Below are positions 1 to 12,025 of a stretch of 64,000 bases of DNA, piece after piece. The position numbers and the translations under genes are program-made. The notes under the pieces are model-generated. The model ran no database searches, had not been told where the DNA came from, and worked only from the letters and a program-made list of their open reading frames with translations. Source of the stretch: Loxodes magnus (taxonomy: Eukaryota > Ciliophora > Karyorelictea > Loxodida > Loxodidae); NCBI GenBank assembly GCA_946699065.1, contig CAMPDV010000063.1, positions 945,210 through 1,009,209 on the forward strand, in the 5' to 3' direction. How positions within the stretch are numbered: position 1 is the first letter of the stretch; every line of letters begins with the position of its first letter.

Positions 1-900
1 TATATCGTTTTCATCAGAAATAGCAGCTGTATGAGAATAGCTTTCTTCCTTATTGCAAGAAATTTAAGTACATCTAATCTAATTTTCCTTAAGAGATTGA
101 ATCAAAGTTGGTTTCTTTCTCTTATTCAAATCATTATGACCTAACTGACCCCAATCATTATTTCCCCAAGTATATATGTCTCCTTCTACAGTTATAAATC
201 CACAATGTAAAATACTAGTATCTACATACTTTACTTAGGGAACACCTTCTAATTTTTAAAACGTAACCTAATCGTTTGAATTACCATGTCCATTAAATTC
301 ACCATGTCCACATGTATAAACTTCATTTTCAGTACTTATAATTTAGGAGACATGTCCACCAGCTCCAATTTTTATAAACTTTTACTCTAAAGGAACTTTA
401 GTAAACTAATCTCTATTATTAGTATCACCTAAACCTAATTAGCCATGCTTATTATACCCTGTTGCATATACATCGCCTACAGAACTTAAAATAAGAGTAA
501 ATCACTAAGCACATGATATTTCGACTATTTATATTCCTGATAAGTAATTTATTTTAGTTGGAACATAGGTTTAATCTTATTTTCCCGTTAGAACAACTCC
601 CATCCTTCCATAACTTGTTTTTCCTCATCCATATACATCTCCATTTTCAGTAATACACATTGAGAATGTATTACCAGCTCCTACTTTTACTACATTAGAG
701 GGTACATTCTACACTTTATTAGGTAGAAATTATTTTTTAACAGTTTCAGGAATTCCTATTTCGCCTCCTGAGTTTAATCCAAAGGCATAAATACTTAATT
801 AAGAAGCAGGTTCTACCATTTCTGAAAAATGTTATATGCTTGCTAATTTAAATAGGGTACAATATTATATTGAACGTAACTATTCTTAAAGTAATTTCAT
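1..900 (-). CDS. RCC1-repeat protein (3' end beyond window)
   Basis: Read on the minus strand from an ATG at 900 with TAA/TAG as Gln, this frame has no TGA through the window edge, giving 300 residues and continuing. It shows tandem RCC1 blades: motifs such as YAFGLNSGG, GDVYATGYN and GDIYTWGNNDWGQLG alternate with HTAAIS-type strands about every 50 residues. RCC1 repeats fold into a seven-bladed propeller; family members are Ran exchange factors or, more often in protists, propeller scaffolds in larger signalling proteins. No kinase or other domain is visible in the present part, so the partner function is unknown. The standard code breaks the frame at many TAA/TAG codons. The start is chosen because the first blade follows within about 40 residues. 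Confidence 0.88.
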
Positions 901-1454
901 ATATCTATCACTTCAATTTTCATAGGATATATACAAACTTATTATCATCTACTTTGGTTTTTCAATCAAAGGCTTTTTATATTTTTGCTAATAAAAGTAG
1001 ATGAAAAATAGCGTTAGATTATAACTTTTTGATAAATTAATAGATGATAAATAAGAATAGTTAATATGATGGCTTATGAATATCCTTCAGTAGGTAGTAC
1101 TCAAGCTTATTTAAGACATCCATAGTATTACTGAAATAATTATACTGTTTAAGTTAGATATTTATAAGCTAAACCTATTAGTATAAATAAGAGATTTATA
1201 GTGCTTATTTGATGGAGTGTAAAGCAGATAATCCTATTTATAAATCTATCTTTTGGAATACTCATTTCTGATGAATATTGTTTCCAATGTTATTCATAGT
1301 TAATATGCTGAAGTTGGTGTCTGATAAATGGAAACTAAAACTAAATTTAAGATAATAAAGTTAATTAAATAATAAGCAGATCAGTTTCTGATTTTCGTAA
1401 ATAAGATAGCAAATAGTTTTATAAGAAAGGGCTTAAAGAACTTTAAGAGTAATG
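901..1454. other. Spacer, no supported gene
   Basis: Between the RCC1 gene and the exchanger. A plus-strand ORF starts at 1066 but shows no family signature and changes character after about 45 residues. The exchanger frame on the minus strand also stays free of TGA through part of this stretch, so the exchanger C-terminus may extend into it. Confidence 0.4.
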
Positions 1455-2612
1455 CTAATCAAAATAATTTACAAGTTGAGCAAAATATAAATAAGGTATA
1501 AAAGTAAAAATCAAGAAAGTAATTAAGATCTTAATAAGATTTGGAATGAGACTTTTTTTTAGGTTACCTCTTACCATAATAGCAATAAGTAAAGAAATAA
1601 TTAGACTAACTTTAATAATAATAAATCCATAATCAAGTCTCTTGGCATTGTACATAATTTGGCTATTTCGTATTATAGACAAACTACACTAAATCTTATT
1701 CCATATCCTAAAAATAAATTTATTAGTGATCCTACATATCTTGCTGATATTGCCATAATGACTGATTTTTTCTCTATCGAGAGGTTAATAACAATTTCTA
1801 CATAAAAGATATCATTAATTTCGTTTCCCCAGCTTAAAATAGTACCTCGAATTATATCATTTTACACTCCATAGTCTGCAATCCGTTGAAAATTTACGTT
1901 ATTGTTTTTGATTATTTGTATTTTAGCTTTATTAGCTTAAAGGTTCTGTATCTTATAGAAATTTATCTTCTGAATCGCTTCTCGTATATTTTTTGTCCTC
2001 ACTATTTTCTTTTTCTTAGTATCAAACTACACCGAAAAACACAAAGTAAAGGAAGATTATTCCTATTCCCATTATTATGTGAATCTTTCCTGTCAAATAT
2101 ACACTTGTTATAAAAAACGTCCCCACCAATAAAAATCCTACATTCCTAACGAAGGTTGCTACTGACACAACTGCTTACTTCTTATATGATAACAAACATG
2201 CACCAATAAGAAACGAACACATTAGAATACTTCCTCCTAGTATTCCTCCAAGAGCTAAACTATACTGTTTATTCTTAATTCCTATAGCAAATGTTGGAAC
2301 TGTATTCGCTTCATTTCCTAGAGCTAGTATTGTTGAGCCTGCTAAACTTTCTGAAAACTAAAGTTTCTCTGAAAGTTTTTAAACAGCAGGAGTAATAAAG
2401 GTATCAGCAGTTCATCCCACTAGATAAAAGATAAGAATAACGAGCATGAAAAGCATGACTATATAGATTTGATTAGCTTATAGTTAGCAGTAATACAACT
2501 CATATATATTTAAATGCTTATCATCTCCACATGCTAGCTTAGCAAACTCACATTGATTTTTCTAAAACTTAATTAACTCGCAGTCTAATTATTAGAGGCT
2601 TGCTGTTTACAT
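1455..2612 (-). CDS. NCLX/CCX-type cation/Ca2+ exchanger
   Basis: Membrane exchanger of the Ca2+/cation antiporter superfamily. ATG at 2612 gives an N-terminus with paired cysteines (DCELIKF.., NQCEFAKLACGDD), as in NCLX/SLC8B1 relatives. The alpha-1 repeat follows a transmembrane helix (GWTADTFITPAVQKLSEKL, then ILALGNEANTVPTFAIGI). Several more hydrophobic helices follow, then a hydrophilic loop (EKENSEDKK..), then alpha-2 (ILSWGNEINDIF, GSLINLFLGYGI). A 22-nt GT..AG intron at 1876-1897 joins the loop to alpha-2 in frame. A further frame change near 1680-1705 is needed to reach the last hydrophobic segments (IIIKVSLIISLLIAIMV); no intron of suitable length was obvious there, so it may be an atypical intron or an error. 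The usual GNGAPD of alpha-1 reads GNEANT, lacking the Asp. The exact stop is unresolved because no in-frame TGA lies near 1455. Confidence 0.82.
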
Positions 2613-3036
2613 TTTGACTATTTAAAATAATTTCGTTATATTTATAAGATTAGATAGCTAATACAATGTATAGCACTAAGATATTAGTTCATTATTATAG
2701 AGTCAAACTAATTTGCTAATTAAGAGAGTAAAGATTATCTTATATGATGCTAATGTATCTATTTGGCTAAACTTAGTTTAGTCCTTTCTAGAATTTCTTC
2801 TTGGAATAATCAGAGAAACATTATTTTATTAAAGTTAAGTTATGAACTACTAAGCAATCCCAATCAAAATAGAACCAGTGTAAACAAGAGTGAAAAAATG
2901 CCTGATCTGTAGTAGCATATGACATTTCTGGAGAAAAGGCAAATAAAATAAATTGATTCTCAAGAAAATTTGGAAAGACATTACTACGTTTTGCCCAACA
3001 AGCAAAAGAATAATATTTAAGAAACTTTATCAAAAG

Positions 3037-3246
3037 ATGTCTCATAAACCTAGAATTGGAATGGTTTTAAGCAAGGAAATCCGAGAATCTGAAAACTACT
3101 CAGAAAGAGAACTTTACTAAAAGATATTATTTTCCTAGACTACTTTTAAATTAAATTAAATTAAATTAAATTAAAATAAAGTTAGATCTTTAAATTTAAC
3201 TAATTTAGTTCAACACATAGAAGCATTAATTTTAGATGATGATTGA
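3037..3246 (+). CDS. Small hypothetical protein
   Basis: A 69-codon ORF ending in TGA. Its first half (SKEIRESENYSERELYQKI) resembles a stretch upstream of the 23.96 kb gene (QEIRESDSYKKI). The codons differ by synonymous changes (CGA/CGT, TCT/AGT), which suggests real protein-level similarity. The second half is low complexity because of a TTAAA microsatellite. Other frames over this stretch are also open, including a minus-strand ORF from 3045 to 2689, so the call is tentative. Confidence 0.25.
3146..3175. repeat. (TTAAA)6 microsatellite
   Basis: Six perfect tandem TTAAA units lie here. Nothing else is notable. Confidence 0.95.
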
Positions 3247-3478
3247 AAACTAAAAAAGGGTAAAAGAGAAAATCTAAGTAGATAGTCTCTAAATTTAATA
3301 ACTATAATACAATCTACTTAAATATTGGAAATTTAGATACAAATAGCTACAAAAGAAAGCTTATTTAAATATAAGAAGTTCCTATATAAATAAGCCATAG
3401 GATTCTTATTAATATACTAACCTATTTGCTAATTTAATACTCCATTATTCTATTTCTCTATCTTATATTGGCTACTAT

Positions 3479-4354
3479 ATGACTATCATTGAGATAATAT
3501 TGATAAATTAAAGTATAGTATTAATACATATAGATTTAAAAATTAAACAAAACTGTTAATTTTACAAGGAAGAAGTAAAAGTAAAAAATACTATAAAAAG
3601 ATTATTTAGTCCTTTATTATTAGAGAAGACTTACTTCTAAGCAAATACTTTAAAAATATAGAAGACTGAAGAACAGATTAACCAAGGAATTACCAATATG
3701 GTATTCATAAATAAAGAGAGAATTTAGCAAATTTAAAGATCAGAATTAAAGTAATGAGAGATTTACTTAAATCTAGAAGAAAGACTGATAGTTTAGAAAG
3801 AGATAGCCAATTTTAAGATTTAATCTGAATGAATGTTAGAACTTACTAAAGATAGCCAAAAGAAATTTAATCTCAGTAATTAAAAAAGCAGATATTTGCA
3901 AAAAATCAATTTATAATATAGGAATAGAGCAAGAAGCTAAATAAAATAGCATATTGTAGAAATAAGCGGTAAAATGAAACTAAGAAGCAGATGGAATAAA
4001 AAATAATAATTTTTTGATTTTAAAAACTGATCGAAAGAAATACCATTATAACGCTCAACAATCATTTAGTGAAGAGTTGTAAGATATTCTAAAAATGAAA
4101 AGGATCAATAAATATGAAAAATATTTCAAGATTATATTGAAATATCGGATGCTGATATAGAATACGCTTGGAATTCAAAATGATCTTACGAAATACTGAT
4201 AAAAACAAGTAAAAACCTATCTAGCAGTAGGTTAGATGAAAAAAAGAGTCAGAGAGCTTTAAAAAGAATTCCATTGATATCTTATAAATCTTAAATAATT
4301 ATAGTAGAAATAAAGTAATATATTATCATACTTAAAATAACAAAAATAATATGA
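3479..4354 (+). CDS. Hypothetical basic protein, faint Myb-like region
   Basis: One plus-strand frame is continuous to a TGA at 4352 with three internal TGA read as Trp; it is also open upstream to about 2666. The part from 3700 on is lysine/glutamine-rich and helical. Around 3974-4150 it contains SRWNKK, NWSKEIPLQRSTIIQWRV and WKIFQDY, whose tryptophan spacing recalls Myb/SANT repeats but is too irregular to call. Competing frames also stay open here. It converges on the F-box gene, ending 24 bp from that gene's stop. Confidence 0.38.
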
Positions 4355-4378
4355 TTAAACAAAAATATTAAATGAAGA

Positions 4379-6157
4379 TCAGCATACGTAAATAAATTCT
4401 GGCTTCTCTTTTTTAATAAATTTAGACCTTTTATACAGATTAATCTATGTAGGTCTCTTGTATGTACCAAAAACTCTCTTTAGTTACTAAATATTAGGAC
4501 TTCCGTTATAAATAAACTTATACATTCTCATTAACACTCTAGATAGACAATTGTTATAATATGCAGGCTTCACTTAATACTTGTATACTAAATGGATTTA
4601 ATTATACTGCACTATATTATGAGTAGCAAATTAAAACCTCTATGCTTAGTTTGTCTTTTTGTAGTAAAACATGTTAGTCGTGTCTAGGTTTTCTATCGTT
4701 TCCTTTTCTTCCGATGTTGCATTTATTTAATTGATGCTTTATATCAGAATCTGTTTTCTTTATTTACGATAGTAGTTTAATGTTTGCTCAACTAGATATA
4801 CATACGAAACTTTTTATTTAGATACTCCCTTTGTTCTCTTAAGTTTATCTTAGTTACTCAATATTCATTTGGAAGAAACTCTAAACAGTAATTGTATTTC
4901 GTTTGTGTTTAGTAATCTATATTTATGTGGTCTTTCAGATTCGTCTGGAATTCTAACTGACTGAGTGAATAAGAAGTCATTATATTTAGGATTTCGTATA
5001 GGACCGTAGAGACAATCTTTGCACAGTGTTCTAAGGCAAATGAAATCTGACTCCAAATCATTTTTTATTTATCTGCAATCTGAGCAAGAATTTTAAAGCA
5101 GCTATATATAAACCATTCTCCATTTCTACTCATATTTATATACTTATCGTATCTTTTAGGAAAATTAATCTACTTAGTTTTTAGGAAATTCATTATAGCA
5201 AACAAATTACCAAATTTCAGAGTTTCATCCTATCTGATATCACGCTTTAGACACTTTTTATAGAACACTGGAAATTTATTTTCCGTTAAAGAACTTGAAG
5301 ACTTCTAGTAAAGCTCTTTGATTTTTATTAGACTGTTTTTCCTCTAGCTTGATTAGTCATTTTTCTTATACTTACTTTTGACTATTAAAAATGACTTTAC
5401 TACAGTTAAAGTTGCTGAGTAATGTTTATACTTCTTATAGGTTTTGTTGTGTTAAGTTATGATCATTTAATGACTTGACATGGTAGTAATCACACTGTTT
5501 CCTTAAGAAGCAACTTAAATCTTCAAAGTAGGCCATCTTCTTAACATCCACTCTGGGTATTACAATTAGATTGAATAATTAGTACTTCTACTTACATTAC
5601 CTGCATCTAATATTACTGTCTATTATACTATCAACATAGCTCTATAAAATTTGTTCATCAACATGAATAAATGTGGGTACTTCTAATCGTTCTTACAGTC
5701 ACTAAAGACGTGAGGCTAATAGTTTCATATACTCATCTAGGTTAACTATAACACCCTTTACTGTGTTAAACTTCTAGTTCATTTATCTCTGAGCTAGAAA
5801 AATATCCTTTAGATAAATTATCTTTCTAAAGTGATTCTAAGATTTGATATTCAAATGCTTTATATTTAAATAATCAACTTAGATATCTTTACTTACTTTC
5901 TTAGCTACAACAATATGTCTCAAGCTTATAAAACTACCTAACTTAAACTATCTAACTGGAATAATGTTTTAGGGAATGTTTGAAGAATATCAATAGTGTA
6001 AAGTAGGTTTCAACTAGTCATAGATGGTAGAAACGGTACTATAAATAAGGAAGTAACTAATCAAATAAACTTTATTTATATGGAAAAGGAAGGTTTTATT
6101 CCTTTCAGAAGATAAGCGTATTATATATATCATATAGAAGTTTATAATAACAAGCAT
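4379..6157 (-). CDS. F-box protein with cysteine pairs
   Basis: An uninterrupted 592-codon minus-strand frame from ATG 6157 (a second in-frame ATG at 6133 is possible) to TGA 4379. About two thirds of the way along is an F-box: RALLEVFKFFNGKQISS, VLQKVSKAWYQIGWNSEIW, followed by WRMVYIQLL. F-box proteins couple substrates to Skp1-cullin ubiquitin ligases; the core here has the expected hydrophobic spacing and the terminal WYQI..W. After it come CSDC and LCKDC, plausibly a small zinc site. The roughly 330 residues before the F-box are mixed alpha/beta with no recognised repeat (for example GVIVNLDEYMKLLASRLQW), so substrate choice is unknown. Several TGA codons are read as Trp (HYWYSS, KAWYQIGW). 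No intron is needed. Confidence 0.8.
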
Positions 6158-6339
6158 TAAATAGTTAAATAGTAAGAAACTCTATCTCTGTTATCCTTAG
6201 TATGTAACTTTTAGATTGATAATAACATTAAATTTCTTTTGCGAAATAGAATAAAATAGAGCTTATTTAATAAACCATTTCTATAATATTCCTAGTTAGC
6301 AAATAAAGGAAATAGCAAATGAAGCTAATATAAGGAGCT

Positions 6340-6825
6340 TCATTAAGCAGCTCTCGCTCTATAGTGTATTTTTCTCTCTTCTATGAAGATATACTTAATT
6401 ATATGAATTTATAAGGAATAATTGTAAACAATCAATTTTATAATATTGTAGTATTGATTGATTAAAATTATCTATTCTCTCATAGGTTTTTCTTAAGGAA
6501 TGATTTAATTTCTTTTATCTTTAATCTATTTGCTGCTATTTCAAAATATTCTATTTCATATTTTATCAAAATCATTACTCTTTACACTTTTAAATCCTTT
6601 TTCATCCAAACTTATATAATACAATGTTATATTGCATCCAATGCTAACATTATTAAAGCTGCTTTTCTATTTCTTCTTGTCTTGCTAGATTTAAGAAGTG
6701 TTTTATTAGAATTAAACTAAGAAGCTAGCTATAATATTGTACGCTAATACAATAAGTTGTCCAACTAATTACTCCTCATGTTTTCTCAATCAGCTATGTT
6801 ATATCTTTATAGCCTTTATGCTCAT
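6340..6825 (-). CDS. Hypothetical protein
   Basis: 161 codons from ATG 6825 to TGA 6340. It begins MSIKAIKIQHSWLRKHEEQ, then a hydrophobic stretch (LIVLAYNIIASFLVQF) that could be a membrane segment or buried helix, then a hydrophilic region (NVSIGCNITLYYISLDEKGF). Two TGA codons around 6544-6561 might instead be the real stop, giving a protein of about 115 residues. Not recognised. Confidence 0.45.
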
Positions 6826-6899
6826 CACTACTAAAGAAGGCTGAATATAGAATCACATTTCATGCTTAAATAAAATAGAATAAACAAAGTTTTTATTTC

Positions 6900-7298
6900 T
6901 CAGCGAAAATGCTTATTTTTATTACTCTTCTAAACAACAAAGTAGACTCCTACGATCAAACCTACGATACACAAGATGATTATAATGCATCATATAGCTT
7001 TTATTTTACTTGATACTGGTTTTTGCTTGCTATTACTTTAATTTTCCGATTTCTGGAGGTCTTTTATCTCTTGCTCCAACACTTGCTCCGCTTATTAGTC
7101 TAAGTTGTTATTTTCTCTTACTTAACTTCAAATTTACTGAATATTGTCCTTCCTAACTACCATATAAGGATCTACATCCAATATAAGACATTCTGGCTAG
7201 ATCCCATCCATACTTTCTACTTGACTTACAGATTTATAGATTATAGTAGTATCATTACAGTCTTTCTTCTATTCCCTTGGTTCTATAGGCATATCCAT
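6900..7298 (-). CDS. Tail-anchored coiled-coil (SNARE-like) protein
   Basis: 132 residues, ATG 7298, TGA 6902-6900. Layout: acidic N-terminus (MDMPIEPREQKK), a middle heptad-like helix (DNIQQIQSQVRENNNLDQQAEQVLEQEIKDLQK), then one C-terminal transmembrane helix (CIIIILCIVGLIVGVYFVV) and a short basic tail (QKSNKNKHFR). That order fits tail-anchored proteins such as SNAREs, but a SNARE central-layer Gln/Arg cannot be assigned with confidence. The membrane helix is preceded by a TGA-encoded Trp. It is divergently placed to the plus-strand ORF at 7412. Confidence 0.7.
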
Positions 7299-7411
7299 TT
7301 AACGTCTTTTATTTTGTATTTAGTGTACGTTTAAAACAGAGAATGAGCTTTAAAATATTGATCCTTTTACTGCTTTAATTACCATTGTAATACTTATCTT
7401 CCAAACAAATA

Positions 7412-8218
7412 ATGAATGTAGAGGCTATTGAATGTAGTAATATGGCTATAGTAAGTAGCTAATAGTTAGTATTACTAATCAGATAAGTCTATAGGTTTGC
7501 TACTTTTGATCAACAAAGGTCTAAGTTTAAGCTACGTATAATTAGAATACTTTCTAGTTCAAGTTAGGGTCAGAAGCAAGAACAGCAGGTAATGTTAGCA
7601 TACTCTAGCTAAGTGAAGCATACTCCTACTTTATTAGTTTAGATAATAAGCAAAAAGCAAATTAGTAAAGCAATTTGAAAGACTCCTGTGAATAGTAACA
7701 TAACGCTCAATAAACCTAAAGGCTTAAATTGCTCAATTAGATTAAATTAAATGTCTTTTACTAAAAATATCAATACAGTCCATAAGTAACTTAGGAGGAC
7801 TGACTAACTATCTGCCATGCTTTCGCTTAAGAGTGAGGATATTATATTAAACACTTCCTACTAGAGGAATCCTAAGACTGTTAAAATGATCAGTAAGATT
7901 GAATGACTTCGGAAGTAGAAAAAGAAGAAGAGAGTTAAGATGAAAAAGAACCAGGAAAGCTGAAAGCCTGAAATTGACTTGTCTTAATAGATATTCGAGA
8001 ATATGGATGAGGTTAAGAAACCAGTAAGGCTAAAGATTGATTTGAAGAACTTAAAGGAAGCAGTTTTTAATCTAAACTCGAAGCTTTAAAGAAGACTAGA
8101 AGAACGGATACAACAGAAGCAAGTAAAGCTACCTTAAATAAAGCAAATAAAGTAGACTACTCCAGTAGGATCAAAGACGAAGCTATTTGTTGCTTACAAT
8201 TCTTTTGTTCTTTAAAAA
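7412..8218 (+). CDS. Hypothetical basic protein, stop unresolved
   Basis: This frame is lysine-rich in its second half, with acidic/leucine stretches (PEIDLSQQIFENMDEVKK, LKIDLKNLKEAVFNLNSKL) that look coding. It runs in the same frame straight into the VPS10 start codon. No TGA separates them, although a TAA lies 6 nt before that ATG. Either a short intron near the end is missed (a TGA sits in the next frame), the two are unrelated and this is a chance open frame, or TAA ends it. A possible 32-nt GTAAGT..CAG intron lies near 7454. Confidence 0.35.
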
Positions 8219-10417
8219 ATGAAATTGCTTCTATTTGCTTTAATTTATACTTCATTAGCTTAGCTTTAGTTAATTGATTTTCTAGCTTTCGAAAGCAAGA
8301 TCGGAACTTGATGATGTAAAGAGTATGATGCCATGCTGATCAAAACTAATCAAGGCCGTTTGCTTGTATATCATCTGAATACTAAGGCTGAAAACTAAAT
8401 CGCAATTCAGGCTGAAAGTGTAATATAGACAGAAAAGGATAAAGCAGCGTTTATTGTGAAATCAAATGGAAGCTAATGACTAACAGGAGATTGTTTCCAC
8501 AACACTCTTTAAATCCAGGGAATTCCTAAAATAGAAAATTTCCAGTTCCATCCATACGAAAAAAGCTGAGTGTTAGTATCAAATGAAAATCAAGAATTAT
8601 ACTTAAGTGTGAATTTTGGAGCCACCTGGAAGTTGATTTTGAAGGATGCTGTTAGTTATAAATGAGGAGTTCTAAATCTGGCTAAAGAAGCAGTCAAGTT
8701 TCCTCAGTAAAGAGTTTACGCTATTTATAAGTAAAAGCACTAAAATGTGAACTACCTTAAAGCAGATAAGCAAATCAACATGTTCATATGTTCTGATAAC
8801 TTTTTTGAGAATTGAATGGAAATTTCAAAAGAGGTAGAGGATTTTCTCATTTAAGACTGGTATATAATTGCCTTCCAATACTATCTTAGCAAGGAAATTA
8901 TTCTACTAGTAGCTAACCATGTTCAGAGCTTCGCTATATTTAACAAAGCGAAGCTACCAAAGATAAGAGAAAGGGAGGATGTCACAGTCTTGTCAACGAG
9001 AAATAAAATAATGCTGCACATTAGCAAAGATAATGGAATGGGAGATGTTTACCAATCAGATTTTTCAGGATCTAGATTTACGGTCTCATTGGAGAATGTG
9101 ATTTGCAATATTACCCTGTGCTAATTTTAAAAGCTAGAAGGAATTTCTAATGCGTACATAGCTAATGTTAACAGTGACTATTAAAGAAGAGCTAATTTGA
9201 ACCTAAATTATGAACTTGAGAATAGCACTATTTCGTTTATCAGTCTGGATAATGGAATTAGCTGAGAATAATTATCAGAACATTTGCATCCAAATTTATA
9301 GGATAATTAAGATGTGATTAATTAAGATAATGCACCACTGGTATTGATAGGGAAGAAAAGAGGGATTTTAGAACAAGACTATGTAGAATATTACGTTATC
9401 AGTACTAATTTGGGAAGAGAATTCGAAAAGGTTAACTAGAATTTTAAAAATAGCAAGTCAGGTACTATACTTAATGTTATGGATGGAGATATTTTGATTA
9501 TGGGTTAAACTAAATCTAGCAATGTTTATTATTCATTTGACTTTGGTAATTCTTGAAAAAATCTTATACAGCTGAAGAAAGCAAGGCTTGAGAATTTTCA
9601 CTATATGAGATAAATGTTTTTGGTTGAATATACATATGAAACCAAAACTTATTTAAAATATGTTCAGATACAAAGTGTAGAGTAGCATAAACTTAAGAAA
9701 ATGGAAAAATGCAGACATCCATATGCTGATGCTAACTTAATAAATGACAAAGATTATGCTAATTTAAGGCTGAACTGTACTTTAGGTGTAACTACTACTT
9801 ACTTTACACGGAAAGCATAGTGTCTACCACTAGAAACTGTACTACCTTTAATTGAATTTTGTCATTGCACTAAAGAAGACTACGAATGTAATTTTAACTT
9901 CCATAAATCTGATAATAGTGAGTGTATTCCAAACAATTTGCTAGACATCAGCGATTAAGTAGATGGTAAAATTAAGAGGATTAATGATAAATGCAAAGAA
10001 TAAGAGACCTTCTATTTCTAACTTCTCTTGACTCTCTTTTTCATTTTCTTAATTCTCCTTTGTTGCTTCTTTTGACTAAATAGTTGGAGATGGCTCAAAT
10101 TCTAGGTTAGGTGCCTATTTGACGCTAGCCTTAGTCTAGCTCTTTTTATTTCTAATGAATAGGAATATGAAACTGTTCCTACTTGTGAAGAAGATAATGA
10201 AGATATAGACAGAAATTCTCCAACTTCTTAGAAGCGAGGGGACTAACTCTCATCAATAGATTGAGATGATACTATGGAGCTTGTATATGAAGATGAGATG
10301 TCAGGTTTGTATAATCATGTGCATAACTCATATCTTTATTTAGATTAGTCAGCTGCTGGCTTGTTGTAACTTCTTAGAGAAACTGATAAAAAATTCATAG
10401 AAGAATCCATTTATTGA
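8219..10417 (+). CDS. VPS10-domain (sortilin-type) sorting receptor
   Basis: 732 codons without introns, ATG 8219, TGA 10415. A signal peptide (MKLLLFALIYTSLAQ) leads into a ten-bladed VPS10 propeller with Asp-box strands (ELYLSVNFGATWKL, ISLDNGISW, YYSFDFGNSWKNL). A cysteine-rich segment follows (LNCTLG, FCHCTKEDYECNF), as in the 10CC module. One transmembrane helix (about residues 598-622) precedes a cytosolic tail of about 110 residues with acidic clusters (CEEDNEDID). Such receptors carry hydrolases from Golgi to endosome or lysosome, and in ciliates also to mucocysts. Early in the luminal domain GTWWC is encoded with two consecutive TGA codons, both necessarily tryptophan. The tail resembles adaptor- or retromer-binding tails only in general character. 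Confidence 0.92.
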
Positions 10418-11031
10418 CTTTTAATTAAGGCTATAGTTTGTTAATTTTGTAGTTATGAAGCTTTCTCTTTACAGCATCAGCTTATATTGACTTAATGTTG
10501 CGGCCTTATAAAGCATTTGTAAAATATGTTAATGATATATAGAACAAAGTACATTAGTTCAGTTTATATAGAAACATTTTACTTCTTGAATGATCTTATT
10601 TAAATATTTATTTTCATTACAGTGAATTAAAAATTGCTGTACTAACTTTATTTCTTATCTTAAAGTAATGCTTATATCATCATTATTAATATAAGAGACA
10701 TTTTATGCTCCAGCAATGTTTAAGTACCTTATCTTCTGTTTATCGTTTCGTATCTTATAGACTTAAACGTTTTATTATCTCAAAAAGGCTGCAATAATTT
10801 TAAAGCTACCAGGACTAATATTGACTAGCAAACTCTAGCAGCTCCATTTATATATTGATTTCTCTTTCATTGCAAGGTAACTAAGTAAAAGTACTTAAAT
10901 GATGGTAGCAATAGGAGCTGTTCTTGCTAAGTACTTATATCTAAGTGACAAATGTAATTAGCTACTAATTAAAACTGACTAAAGTAGCTTATTTATATCT
11001 AAGTGTTTATTAGATCCTATTATATACCAAA
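10418..11031. other. Spacer, nothing recognised
   Basis: AT-rich sequence between the VPS10 and ARF genes. No frame shows a family motif, and no RNA gene fold was evident. Confidence 0.5.
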
Positions 11032-11571
11032 ATGGGTTAACTTTTAGCTAGAATTTGGAATTGGTTTTTTGGTAAAAAGGAAAGAAGAATACTTATGATA
11101 GGTTTGGGAGGTTCTGGAAAGACTACGATTTTATATAAGTTGAAACTAGGAGAAGCAGTAAATACTATACCTACAATAGGATTCAATGTAGAGAATGTAG
11201 AATATAAAGGATTTAAATTAACAATGTGGGATGTTGGAGGATAGGATAAAATAAGATCACTTTGGGTTCACTATTTTGCAGGTACACATTTGGTTATTTT
11301 TGTAATAGATTCAAATGATAGGGAAAAGATAGAAGAAGCTAAGTAAGAAATATAAAAGTTGCTATCTGAGGAAGAGTTAAAAAACGTAGGCTTTCTGTTC
11401 CTGGCTAATAAGCAAGATTTACCTAATGCAATGACTGTTGCGGAAATAGTTGATAAATTGCAGCTTTTTGAAATAAAATCAAGACAATGGTTTCTCTAGG
11501 CAACTTGTGCAATAACAGGAGATGGTTTGTATGAAGGTTTAGATTGGCTGATAAAAAAAGTGAAAAACTGA
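11032..11571 (+). CDS. ARF-family small GTPase, copy 1
   Basis: 179 residues, ATG 11032, TGA 11569. All ARF motifs are intact: Gly2 for N-myristoylation and an amphipathic N-terminus ([13 protein letters not shown]), P-loop GLGGSGKTT, switch I ([10 protein letters not shown]), switch II WDVGGQDKIRSLW, NKQD, and CAITGDG. The family recruits coats and lipid enzymes to Golgi and endosome membranes in the GTP state. TAG encodes the catalytic switch II Gln (GGQ). It is the first and best preserved of five ARF-like copies in 5.5 kb. ARF versus ARL1 cannot be settled by eye. Confidence 0.94.
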
Positions 11572-12025
11572 GAAACAATATAATTTATAGCTGCTTTAAA
11601 ATATAAACCATATAGACTCTTTTGCATTTACAGTAAAAGTAATAACTACAATATATTATACTCATTAAGTTGGCTTAGTGGAAATACTAAGAGGAACAAT
11701 AATATACTTATCTTACAACGAGAGATAATTAGCTCTTATGATAAAGCTTTATATTCTAAAATGAAATATTGAGATAAGTTAGAACTTGATACTCTTAGTC
11801 CTTATACTTAGAAAGCATCTTTTACTGCTGATTCTTTGATTTCTTTTGTAGTTTTATCAAAACTTAAGGTATGAAGTTAACTTTTTAAACTAGATATCCA
11901 TACTTAATTTTAATAGCTTTGAGATATTCGATTAGTTAGTTGTAATAGTTCAAAAATGCTTCGCTTATAGTCTGCATGTTCACTTTATGTGGTTTTTATA
12001 TTATTTTCCTTTTTTAAGTTCTAAT
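11572..12025. other. Spacer
   Basis: No supported gene. It separates ARF copy 1 from PCMT copy 1, and is AT-rich with no motif seen. Confidence 0.5.

Noticed and set aside
2689-3045. Minus-strand 118-codon ORF ending in TGA
   Set aside because: It overlaps plus-strand frames that look at least as coding, starts 6 bp past the plus ATG at 3037, and shows no family motif.
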